Below are positions 1 to 7,082 of a DNA stretch of 38,654 nt, piece after piece. The notes under the pieces were generated by a model. It searched no databases, was not told the DNA's origin, and saw only the letters and a list, made by a program, of their open reading frames with translations. Each line of letters starts with the position of its first letter. Position 1 is the first letter of the stretch. The stretch comes from Candidatus Poribacteria bacterium (GTDB taxonomy: Bacteria; Poribacteria; WGA-4E; PCPOR2b), in assembly GCA_022826645.1 (NCBI GenBank), contig JAJDUM010000080.1, positions 1 through 38,654 on the forward strand. Direction: 5' to 3'. The position numbers were made by a program, and so were the translations under genes.

Positions 1-72
1 GCTGAATTAACAGATCGTCACAAAGCGTATAAAATGCTACAATTACTAAGTCCATGGGATTCTCCTGTTTGA
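1..72 (+). CDS. Possible 3' end of a gene entering from the left
   Basis: One frame is open from the first base to a TGA at 70-72 and would encode the last 23 residues of a protein ending in SPWDSPV. No start, motif or family can be recognised in so short a piece. It would converge on the CBS-domain gene. Chance openness over 23 codons is common, so this is a weak call. Confidence 0.2.
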   Translation, partial: AELTDRHKAYKMLQLLSPWDSPV

Positions 73-82
73 GTGTTTTGTT

Positions 83-586
83 TTAGGCAACAAATACTCT
101 AACGGAAATTCCATGGATATTCAAATAGCAACTTGCGTTACGTGGTAGAGAAATTGAACCGTGTCGTCGTGTTGACCATTCCTGGGCAACGATACGGAAA
201 ATATCTGACTCGGTAAGAATGCCAACCAGATTGACACCTACAGGATCAAGGACAGGTAAACCGCTGACTTTATTTTCCAGCATCTTCTGCGCTGCCTCGC
301 CAATCGTCGCGTCCTCGGCGACCGTTACTGGATTGGGTGTCATTACTTCCCCTACCGTCATGTGTTCCAACTTTTGCGAGAGTGTCTGCTCCGTGTTGCT
401 CAATAAATCAAACACTCGATATAAATCACTCAAAGTCACGATGCCAACGAGTTGATCGGAAGCAACTACTGGCAACCGTCGAATCTGAGCGACGAGCATC
501 AATTGATATGCCTCAATAATCTCCGTTTCGGTTTCGGCTGTGCTTAACTCCTGCGCCATCCAATCCCTCACCAATGTATGAATCAT
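83..586 (-). CDS. CBS-domain protein (two CBS repeats)
   Basis: A 167-residue cytoplasmic protein made of a CBS pair: the first repeat covers roughly residues 5-60 (RRLPVVASDQLVGIVTLSDL) and the second roughly 75-135 (MTPNPVTV, then SGLPVLDPVGVNLVGILTES). Free-standing CBS pairs usually bind adenine nucleotides and act as energy or redox sensors; no partner can be named here. The start ATG follows a GAAAGGGA ribosome site. A consensus sigma-70 promoter lies about 130 bp upstream. The last 19 residues (RNASCYLNIHG and beyond) do not belong to the CBS fold: they are translated from a copy of a dispersed repeat end (126-141), so the original C-terminus was probably near residue 148. The family assignment is secure; the role is unknown. 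Confidence 0.88.
   Translation of the reverse strand: MIHTLVRDWMAQELSTAETETEIIEAYQLMLVAQIRRLPVVASDQLVGIVTLSDLYRVFDLLSNTEQTLSQKLEHMTVGEVMTPNPVTVAEDATIGEAAQKMLENKVSGLPVLDPVGVNLVGILTESDIFRIVAQEWSTRRHGSISLPRNASCYLNIHGISVRVFVA
126..141 (-). repeat. Dispersed repeat end (TAACGCAAGTTGCTA type)
   Basis: Read on the minus strand this is TAACGCAAGTTGCTA, the same core that ends the inverted-repeat element at 23550-23681 and recurs near 22509. Here it lies inside the last codons of the CBS gene and supplies a foreign C-terminal tail. No partner end is visible to the left. Confidence 0.5.
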
Positions 587-718
587 TTTAAGGTCCCTTT
601 CTCGTGCTTACTATCCTACAAGTTGATTGAAGTGCCCTAGTATCCGGAGTAACAATTGAGCAAAAGCAATGCCAATCAGGAGTGAACAAGCGAGCCACTG
701 TGCAAATCAGTCACCTTC

Positions 719-747
719 ATTATAACTTCACCTAAAAACTGTGTCAA
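719..747 (-). promoter_or_regulatory. Consensus sigma-70 promoter for the CBS gene
   Basis: On the minus strand TTGACA (747-742) is separated by exactly 17 bp from TATAAT (724-719). Both hexamers match the sigma-70 consensus perfectly. The predicted start lies about 125 bp upstream of the CBS gene ATG, leaving a leader with no evident structure. Confidence 0.7.
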
Positions 748-982
748 CTTTACATCACCACTTGGGACCCGAACCCAACCGAGAAACCGAGATAGCGGTG
801 ATACAGGTTTGAAAGAATCCAGAGATGCTGTACATCAGATATGATTGCTCGATTTACATGTATACCGATTCGATTCTTCATCGAAGTGATGACTTTAGGT
901 GGAACCTAATCTCACGTGCTTACTGGACTCCAGCTTTACTGTAGCAAGTGTGGTCTGTATTGTACCTTGAGGTTTTACAATT

Positions 983-1077
983 TGACAGAATGTCAGTCTG
1001 ATGGTTGATGAAATCGGAGATTCTGACAAAATGTCAGATAAAAATATAGATAGACTGCTATTTTTGACAGAATGTCG
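983..1077 (+). promoter_or_regulatory. Three regularly spaced TGACA-N3-TGTCA palindromes
   Basis: TGACAgaaTGTCA (983-995), TGACAaaaTGTCA (1024-1036, extending to a 7+7 palindrome at 1022-1038) and TGACAgaaTGTCg (1065-1077) begin exactly 41 bp apart, close to four helical turns, so all three lie on one DNA face. This is the layout of an operator or activator array bound by a dimer. It lies 230-330 bp upstream of nosZ and 400-490 bp upstream of the divergent CBS gene. The regulator is unknown. A remnant transposon end with repeated transposase sites is an alternative. Confidence 0.55.
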
Positions 1078-1310
1078 GTCTTGGCGTTTTTTCGCTCGAT
1101 TTTTCCTTAATCCAGAATGCCAGCGTGGTAGCGTAGGATGTTAGAGAAAGTCTTGCTGCTACTGCCTTCCGCGCGATATGTGTACCTACAAGCTATAGGC
1201 CGATTATCATGGCATAGTGATTGCAGATTGGGTGTCAGACTATGTGGTTTCATTAATACAGAACCAGAACACGATTTGACATCTAATCTTCACAAAGGAG
1301 AAAAATTACC

Positions 1311-2096
1311 ATGCAACACAGCACAATGCAAAGACATCTGCTTTCAACATTAGGGATTGCAGTACTTGGAGTTCTTCTCTACTTGGGCAGCCATCAGTCT
1401 TTACATGCACAACTCCCCGCCGATGCGATGCGTATCGTGCAAGAACGCAGTTTAACCCCCGATGATATAAAAGCAGCCTTGTCCACTTATACCCCTACCG
1501 GTAGACATGATGAGTATGTGATGTTTGCCTCCGGCAGTCATAGCGGCCAGGTCATCGCTGTCGGTTTGCCATCAATGCGTATCCTGAAGGTCATTGCGGT
1601 TTTTACGCCCGATCCGTGGCAGGGGTACGGCTATGGAGTGAAGGACTCACCCTTGGACACTTCAAGCGAAGGGGTAACCGTTGAGGGACAATCCCTCACT
1701 TGGGCAGATACCCACCATCCCGCGTTAAGTGAAACCGCAGGCGATTACGACGGCGAGTATCTGTTTATCAACGATAAAGCCAACGGTCAGATTGCAGTAA
1801 TTGATCTGAAGGACTTTGAAACGAAACAGATCGTCAAGAACCCAATTTTCCTCAACGATCATGGCGCAACGATGGTGACTCCAGACACTGAGTATGTGGT
1901 GGAAGGTTCACAATACGCCATGCCGTTAGGTAATGAATATGCTCCTATTTCGGAGTATAAAGAAAAGTATCGAGGGTTGATGACCTTCTGGAAGTTTGAC
2001 CGCAGCAAAGGTCGCATAGTCCAGGCACAATCGTTTGGGGTTGAACTTCCGCCCTATTGGCAAGATCTGGCATTTGAATCCGATTCGTCGGGATAG
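1311..2096 (+). pseudogene. nosZ: Truncated nitrous-oxide reductase NosZ (Sec-type, N-terminal third)
   Basis: NosZ is the periplasmic copper enzyme that reduces N2O to N2. This 261-residue product has a signal peptide ending near HAQ (residue 34) without a twin arginine, as in Sec-exported clade II enzymes. It then has the NosZ propeller start: SGSHSGQVIAVGLPSMRI, DTHHPALSETAGDYDGEY with the two adjacent CuZ histidines (135-136), FINDKANGQIAVIDL and FLNDHGATMVTP. Homology stops after PPYWQDLA near base 2070, followed by a short foreign tail (FESDSSG) and a stop. Full NosZ is about 620-650 residues, so the remaining CuZ ligands and the whole CuA domain are missing and the product cannot be an active reductase. 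Neither other frame resumes NosZ downstream. AAGGAG precedes the ATG. The break could be real decay or an assembly join. Confidence 0.88.
2079..2095. repeat. REP-like palindrome at the nosZ break
   Basis: The foreign tail of nosZ is encoded by a TCCGATTCGTCGGGATA segment. It closely matches the TCCCGATTCATCGGGA palindrome seen at 22591-22606 and its relatives at 22665-22690 and 23255-23290. A further ATCTATCGGGA piece, also part of that family, occurs at 2154-2163. The short length makes chance similarity possible. Confidence 0.35.
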
Positions 2097-2235
2097 CGTG
2101 TGCCTACTACTCTTGACGTCTATTGGTTTTTATATTCACTATATTTGGAAATATCTATCGGGATCAGGTCTTTTCTGAGTAGAAAGCCTAAACCCACTAG
2201 CTGGCTCTATGAACCAACAATTTAGGAGGAAAACC

Positions 2236-2751
2236 GTGAAACTTGCAAAGAAATACCCTAAGGTGTTTATATGTCTTGGCATATTGGTTTTGGCGGCAGC
2301 GGGGGCATTGATTGTCAGAAGCACCCCTGGAGCCTCAAAAGGCGGCGACATTGGCAATATAAGTTGGAACGTCACGGCAAGCCAGTTGAGGTATATCGGG
2401 GGCTCAACCCAGCGCACAGAGAGCTATCACCGCTATCTCATTGAAAACGGCCCGGACGAAACCGAAGTAAAGTATGTGTTGAACTATACTATCTTTGACA
2501 CAGATGGCGATATTGTTACCAACTCAGATGGGTCGCCTAAGCAAGATGTAACTGAAGCATTCGGACCAGATGTGCCTGCGAATGGATACGGCGAGTATTC
2601 AGATTGGCAGGGGGTCAGTGTTGCTAATTTAGAAGATGGCGTGATGTATGATATCACAGCGTATACGCGGGTCTCGCTCTATGACGGAAACGACTTCCTT
2701 GGTGATGGACAAGTTGATGCGGATCCCCTCCGGTTTACAAAGGTTGATTAG
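2236..2751 (+). CDS. Secreted or membrane-anchored protein of unknown function
   Basis: A 171-residue protein starting at GTG 2236, chosen because a perfect AGGAGG lies 6 bp upstream; an in-frame ATG at 2209 has no such site. The N-terminus (MKLAKKYPKVFICLGILVL) is a basic stretch followed by a hydrophobic segment, so the rest is extracytoplasmic. The body is rich in beta-strand pattern, aromatic and acidic residues (YHRYLIENGPDETEVKY, TIFDTDGDIVTNSDG) and could be an immunoglobulin-like domain. I do not recognise a family. The stop is 2 bp before the PD40 gene, so the two are probably cotranscribed. Its place within a nos cluster may be due to rearrangement. Confidence 0.65.
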   Translation: MKLAKKYPKVFICLGILVLAAAGALIVRSTPGASKGGDIGNISWNVTASQLRYIGGSTQRTESYHRYLIENGPDETEVKYVLNYTIFDTDGDIVTNSDGSPKQDVTEAFGPDVPANGYGEYSDWQGVSVANLEDGVMYDITAYTRVSLYDGNDFLGDGQVDADPLRFTKVD

Positions 2752-2753
2752 CT

Positions 2754-3701
2754 ATGCGATTCCCAATTCTCGTTATCAGTTTTTGGCTGATAACGAGCAC
2801 TGTCTACAGCAAAATCGTGTTTAAATCTTCTCGGGATGAGAATTCTGAAATCTATGTGATGAATTCGGGCGGAGGAGTTCAAACCCGGCTGACGCACAAC
2901 GAGGCGGGGGATTTTTCCTCCGCTTGGTCCCCTGACGGGCGAGAGATTGTCTTTGTCAGTGTGCGGGATGGGAATGAGGAGATTTATGTGATGGATGCCG
3001 ATGGCAGCAACCAGCGTAACCTGACCCGTCACCCGGCAGTTGATGGTGTTCCTGACTGGTCGCCGGATGGGCAGCAGATTGCCTTTTCGAGCGATAGGGA
3101 TGGAAAACTCAACATTTACGTGATGGATGCCGATGGCAGCAACGTGAAGCAGTTGACAGACCTGAAGTTTGCCTCGAAACCCAAGTGGTCTCCTGACGGA
3201 GGGCAAATCACATTTGAGGCGATAATAGACCAAGGGCGCCAAGTCTACGTGGTGAACGCCGATGGCACCCGTCGATGGCAGGTAAGCGAACCGGTTCCCG
3301 GCACCTGGATGTTCACAGCGGGGTGGTCTCCCGATGGGACGCAGATTATGTATAAAGCGTCCGTCGGTGGTTTGGTGACAGACTCAACCGTGATTATCGC
3401 CACACTTGCTCCGGCAAGGCGTGAGGTCGTCAAGCATGAGCCGGTGCCGCTGCCGAAAATGGATTCGACAACCGTGGCATGGGGTGCCGATGGGAAGTCA
3501 ATTCTCATCGCTTTGAGGAAGGAGGGTGAGAAATGGGATATCTACCGGTTCCGCCTCTCAGACGGTCAACTGACCCAGTTGACCGATCATCCTGCGAGTG
3601 ATACCTCTCCTAACGAATGGAATAGTGGGCTATCCGTTCCGCGGCAGGGATTAGCTCCAAAGCGGTGGGGTGAGATTAAATTTAACTTATACCATTTCTG
3701 A
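2754..3701 (+). CDS. TolB-like PD40 beta-propeller protein
   Basis: A 315-residue exported protein: a short hydrophobic N-terminus (MRFPILVISFWLITSTVYS) is followed by at least five PD40 repeats of the form SPDG-x-I-x-F-x-S-x-RDGN-x-EIYVMDADGSN-x-x-x-LT. Such propellers are TolB-like scaffolds in the periplasm that bind proteins or ligands; no enzymatic residues are expected. It follows the upstream gene by 2 bp. The last residues (KFNLYHF, stop) are encoded by the left inverted repeat of the 131-bp element at 3687-3817, so the native end has been replaced. The propeller assignment is firm; partner and role are unknown. Confidence 0.85.
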   Translation: MRFPILVISFWLITSTVYSKIVFKSSRDENSEIYVMNSGGGVQTRLTHNEAGDFSSAWSPDGREIVFVSVRDGNEEIYVMDADGSNQRNLTRHPAVDGVPDWSPDGQQIAFSSDRDGKLNIYVMDADGSNVKQLTDLKFASKPKWSPDGGQITFEAIIDQGRQVYVVNADGTRRWQVSEPVPGTWMFTAGWSPDGTQIMYKASVGGLVTDSTVIIATLAPARREVVKHEPVPLPKMDSTTVAWGADGKSILIALRKEGEKWDIYRFRLSDGQLTQLTDHPASDTSPNEWNSGLSVPRQGLAPKRWGEIKFNLYHF

Positions 3702-3817
3702 TAAAGCCTAACGCATTGCTGGAACGTGATGCGTGAAGAAAAATCTCGTTTTCGAATCTCAGTCCCTCCTCGTGGATTTTCCGAATGATGCGACAAAATA
3801 ATTCGGAAACGGTATAA
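3687..3817. mobile_element. 131-bp MITE-like element
   Basis: Terminal inverted repeats TTATACCATTTCTGA (3687-3701) and, on the minus strand, TTATACCGTTTCCGA (3817-3803) agree at 13 of 15 positions and enclose about 100 bp without a gene. Size and structure fit a miniature inverted-repeat element. Its left end supplies the stop of the PD40 gene. Its right end supplies a TATAAT just before the next gene. Confidence 0.5.
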
Positions 3818-3829
3818 TAGAGAGCAATT

Positions 3830-4382
3830 ATGTTTCTAAAAGTTGAACGCACACGGCGCGAGTGGTTGGTAAGTGCGCTACTAATCGTCGCAGGTATCCT
3901 CCTGCTCGCTTCGTTGCTATTCCCCTACTGGCGAGTAGATCTTGAAGCAGGAATTTATCCAAAAGGATTAGCGCTCGAGCTTCGGCCCTACCGTCTTGAT
4001 GGAGACATCAGAGAAATTGATGAACTGAACCACTACATCGGGATGCGAGAGCTGGAGTCGGCGGGGAAGCTGGAACGAACGATCGCTGTTCCGTCAATTA
4101 TCATTGCAGGCTTGTGCCTGCTAATTGCGGCGTTCGTTCCCCGCACATGGGCAATATGGTTGACACTTCCCGGTTTGGTGTTCCCGATTATTTTTTTGGA
4201 AGAATTGTATTGGTGGTTGGCGGATAGTGGCCTCAATCTCGATCCGAAGGCACCACTCAACCACAACAGTCAAATCGGTCACTACTACCTCAACCTTTCA
4301 GCTCGGTTTTTACCTCACCATTCTGACTTTGGTGCTATCTATCTGTGCACTCCTTAAAAAAATACCGAATCTTTCACCCTAA
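3830..4382 (+). pseudogene. nos-cluster membrane protein, frameshifted
   Basis: The uninterrupted frame from ATG 3830 to 4357 gives 175 residues. It has an N-terminal membrane helix, the segment YRLDGDIREIDELNHYIGMREL, two further helices and NLDPKAPL. From memory, this pattern belongs to a membrane protein family often found next to nosD in clade II-type nos clusters; its biochemical role is not established. After NLDPKAPLN the frame turns hydrophilic and ends in LCTP. The +1 frame from about 4262 instead reads TTVKSVTTTSTFQLGFYLTI followed by LTLVLSICALLKK, a typical last helix, and stops at 4380-4382. This points to a frameshift, perhaps with a short deletion. No good ribosome site is seen; TATAAT of the upstream element lies only 12 bp from the ATG. 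Confidence 0.6.
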
Positions 4383-6699
4383 GAAAACAGTAATGGGAGT
4401 CGTGCTGCTCGTATCTTTATGGTCGGGTGTATCAACGTTGGACGCCGCGACCCTAACCGTTGACCAAAATGCCAGTATTGGCGATACGGTAAAACGTGCT
4501 GCACAAGGCGATACCATTGTCGTGAAAGGCGGGGTCCATTATGAGCGATTTGTCGTCGATAAATCTGTGATTCTCATCGGAGAAAATGGAGCTGTGATTG
4601 ACGGAGGAGGAGTTGGTAGTGTCATCACAATCAGTGCGCCGGAGGTTATTGTCCGCGGATTCACAATTCGGAACACCGGTGACCGACTTTCTGAGGGGGA
4701 TGCCGGTATCATGGCCAAAAAGGCGAAGGGGATAATTGTTGAGGAAAACCGATTTGAGGATGCCTTATTCGGAGTACAAATACGAAATTCGCCGGATAGC
4801 ATCGTCCGAAACAATACCTTCCACGGCAAGGATCTTGATGTTGGGCACCGGGGCGATCTGATTCGGGTCTGGTATAGCAGTGGTGCGATGGTCGAAGATA
4901 ACCGTGTATCTGATGGTCGCGATGTGATCATTTGGTATTCAAAAAATATCGCCGTGTGCAGGAATGAGGTTCGCAACGGACGTTACGGCATCCACTTCAT
5001 GTATTGCGACGATACAACGATTGAAGATAACCGTCTGATTGGCAACTCGGTCGGTGTCTATCTGATGTACAGTTATCGTTTGCGACTTCAGAAAAATTGG
5101 GTGATAGCCAATCGCGGTGCCAGTGGTTACGGGATTGGTCAGAAGGATATGTACGAGGGGCTTATCGCCGACAATTTTGTTGCGGATAATCGGGCGGGCA
5201 TGTTCATGGACAATTCGACGAACACTTTTCGCAATAATCTGATTGCTTTTAATGATTACGGAATACTTGCGTTCCCATCCGCTCGGAAGAACACCTTTAC
5301 CGAAAATAGTTTCGTTGATAATGGCGAACAGGTAACTATTGAAGGGCAAGGGCAGCTTGGCACCAACCGATGGACAGGAAATTACTGGAGCGACTACAGC
5401 GGCTATGATGCGGATGGGGATGGCGTCGGGGACATGCCGTATCAGTCTGTACATCTGTTTGAGAAGTTAACCGAGCAGCATCGCGCGCTACGTGTTCTCA
5501 CCTATAGCCCATCTGTCCAAGCACTCGATTTTGCCTCCCGACTCTTTCCTGTTTTTATGCCCCAACCGAAGCTGGCGGACGACACCCCACGTATGCGTCC
5601 TGCGATGCCCGATCTCAAAGCACCGAAAGCACACCTGTCATCGGCATGGTTGTTAGGTGCTTCGGCACTGTTCCTATCTGCCCTGTCAATTTCTGGGCAT
5701 CTAAAAAAATGGTTAAATCCTCTTGTGCCTCCCATTTCATACTTTACATCAAACGTACCTAGAACACAAGCCTCGGAAGACGAAATAGATGAGATACAAG
5801 ATGAATCATCGGAGACGGATCCGGCTCCTATCATATCGGCAGCTAATCTGATCAAACGCTTCGGTAAAGCGACCGCAGTGGACGGCTTGAACTTCGCTAT
5901 CTCAGCTGGAGAGACGGTAGCGTTGTGGGGACAGAACGGTGCCGGTAAGACAACTGTCCTACGCTGCTTATTGGGAGTCCTGCCTTTTGAGGGAACGATA
6001 ACAGTCGGTGGGAAGTCATCGCGTACTGAGAGCAAAATGGTTCGCCAACAGATCGGCTACGTTCCGCAGGAGGTCCGGCTTCACAGCGACTTGACGGTAC
6101 GGGAATCAATTGCGTTCTATGCACGTCTGCGACGTGTTTCTGCAGATCGTTCAGCAACGTTGATGGTTGAGTGGGATTTAACGGAGATTGCAGACAAACG
6201 GGTTGGAGATCTCTCCGGTGGTATGAAGCAACGGTTGGCGCTCGCGATTGCACTGCTCTCAGATCCGCCGATTCTGTTATTAGACGAACCGACGAGCAAT
6301 CTGGATGTCCACACGCGCCATGAGTTCTGGACGGCACTTGAAGATCTCAAAAAAGCAGGCAAGACCCTAATCTTCTGCACCCATAGACTCGATGAAATTT
6401 TCAGACTGGCAGACCGAGTTATTGTCATGGACAGGGGAAAGAAGGTTGCTGAAGGTCCCCCGACACATCTTGACGGATACCTTTCACGTGATGTAGTGCT
6501 GCATCTATCCATCCCCGAATCGTTCCATGAAACAGCAGCAGATCTGCTTGAACAAGAGGATTTTTCCACAAAACGGAACGGTGTGAAAATCTCAGTACAA
6601 GCCCCACATGATAGAAAGGTTGAGCCGTTCGGCATATTGGCAAAATCCGCCATCCCGATCCACGACTTTGAATTAACCGATAATCAAGATAAGGAGTGA
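4345..6699 (+). CDS. nosD: NosD-NosF fusion: copper-site maturation protein joined to ABC ATPase
   Basis: NosD, NosF and NosY together supply the NosZ CuZ site. Here the first two are one 784-residue chain. Residues 17-35 form a signal sequence. About 37-390 are the NosD right-handed beta-helix (GHRGDLIRVWYSSG, GRYGIHFMY, GNYWSDYSGYDADGDGVGD). Residues 433-451 are a membrane helix, 452-495 a basic then acidic linker, and 496 onward a NosF ATPase with Walker A GQNGAGKTT (529-537), signature LSGGMKQ (623-629), Walker B ILLLDEP (643-649) and an H-loop histidine (CTHRLDE). The helix would place NosD in the periplasm and NosF in the cytoplasm, so the topology is coherent. GTG 4345 gives the better signal sequence; ATG 4393 is the alternative. 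Both catalytic halves look intact although neighbouring nos genes are broken. An in-frame deletion fusing separate genes is possible. Confidence 0.88.
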   Translation: MHSLKKYRIFHPKKTVMGVVLLVSLWSGVSTLDAATLTVDQNASIGDTVKRAAQGDTIVVKGGVHYERFVVDKSVILIGENGAVIDGGGVGSVITISAPEVIVRGFTIRNTGDRLSEGDAGIMAKKAKGIIVEENRFEDALFGVQIRNSPDSIVRNNTFHGKDLDVGHRGDLIRVWYSSGAMVEDNRVSDGRDVIIWYSKNIAVCRNEVRNGRYGIHFMYCDDTTIEDNRLIGNSVGVYLMYSYRLRLQKNWVIANRGASGYGIGQKDMYEGLIADNFVADNRAGMFMDNSTNTFRNNLIAFNDYGILAFPSARKNTFTENSFVDNGEQVTIEGQGQLGTNRWTGNYWSDYSGYDADGDGVGDMPYQSVHLFEKLTEQHRALRVLTYSPSVQALDFASRLFPVFMPQPKLADDTPRMRPAMPDLKAPKAHLSSAWLLGASALFLSALSISGHLKKWLNPLVPPISYFTSNVPRTQASEDEIDEIQDESSETDPAPIISAANLIKRFGKATAVDGLNFAISAGETVALWGQNGAGKTTVLRCLLGVLPFEGTITVGGKSSRTESKMVRQQIGYVPQEVRLHSDLTVRESIAFYARLRRVSADRSATLMVEWDLTEIADKRVGDLSGGMKQRLALAIALLSDPPILLLDEPTSNLDVHTRHEFWTALEDLKKAGKTLIFCTHRLDEIFRLADRVIVMDRGKKVAEGPPTHLDGYLSRDVVLHLSIPESFHETAADLLEQEDFSTKRNGVKISVQAPHDRKVEPFGILAKSAIPIHDFELTDNQDKE

Positions 6700-6705
6700 A
6701 CCACA

Positions 6706-7068
6706 ATCACCGCACTGTCTAATATCTTTATTGTGATGAGCAAAGAAGTCCAAGATTCCCGGCGTAACCGATGGTTTCTGCTATTTACGGTCGTATTTAC
6801 CGGACTAGCGCTTGGATTAAGCACGTTAGGATTTTCAGGGCTCGGAACCTTCGGCGTAGCAGGCTTTGGCCGCACGGTCGCCAGTCTCATCAATCTTGTT
6901 GTACTGATAGCGCCACTGATGGGTCTACTTCTCGGCGCTATCAGCATATCGGGTGAACGGGAACGAGGCAGTCTACTTCCGATTCTAGCGCAACCTGTGA
7001 CTCCAACGGAAGTATTGCTGGGCAAATTTTTCGGAACAGCGGCAGCACTCGCTGCAGCGATCCTTTCT
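6706..7068 (+). pseudogene. nosY: NosY permease fragment, start codon lost and 3' end missing
   Basis: NosY is the membrane subunit of the NosDFY transporter, normally about 270 residues. The frame reads TALSNIFIVMSKEVQDSRRN, then RWFLLFTVVFTGLALGLSTL, FGRTVASLI and the conserved ISGERERGSLLPILAQPVTP, ending after GKFFGTAAALAAAILS near 7068. A perfect AAGGAG (6691-6696) is spaced for a start at 6706, but that codon is ATC, suggesting an ATG-to-ATC change. The next GTG/ATG at 6733-6738 has no ribosome site. Beyond 7068 the frame enters the 3' end of the opposing peptidase gene and stops at 7126-7128. The last half of NosY is absent from the window. Confidence 0.75.
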
Positions 7069-7082
7069 TGCAACATTCCTGT

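Larger units (their letters stand above)
587..1310. other. Intergenic region between the CBS gene and nosZ
   Basis: This 0.7-kb stretch contains the CBS gene promoter and the three 41-bp-spaced palindromes (983-1077). No convincing gene was seen. A 71-codon frame from 1138 runs into the nosZ start and has no family signature. No FNR/Dnr box of the TTGAT-N4-ATCAA type was found. Confidence 0.5.

Noticed and set aside
1138..1353. 71-codon frame upstream of and overlapping nosZ
   Set aside because: It has no family signature or ribosome site and overlaps the nosZ start in another frame.
3745..3775. Possible tRNA T-arm (TTCGAATC) near 3750
   Set aside because: No acceptor stem, anticodon arm or D-arm can be formed around it; it lies inside the inverted-repeat element.
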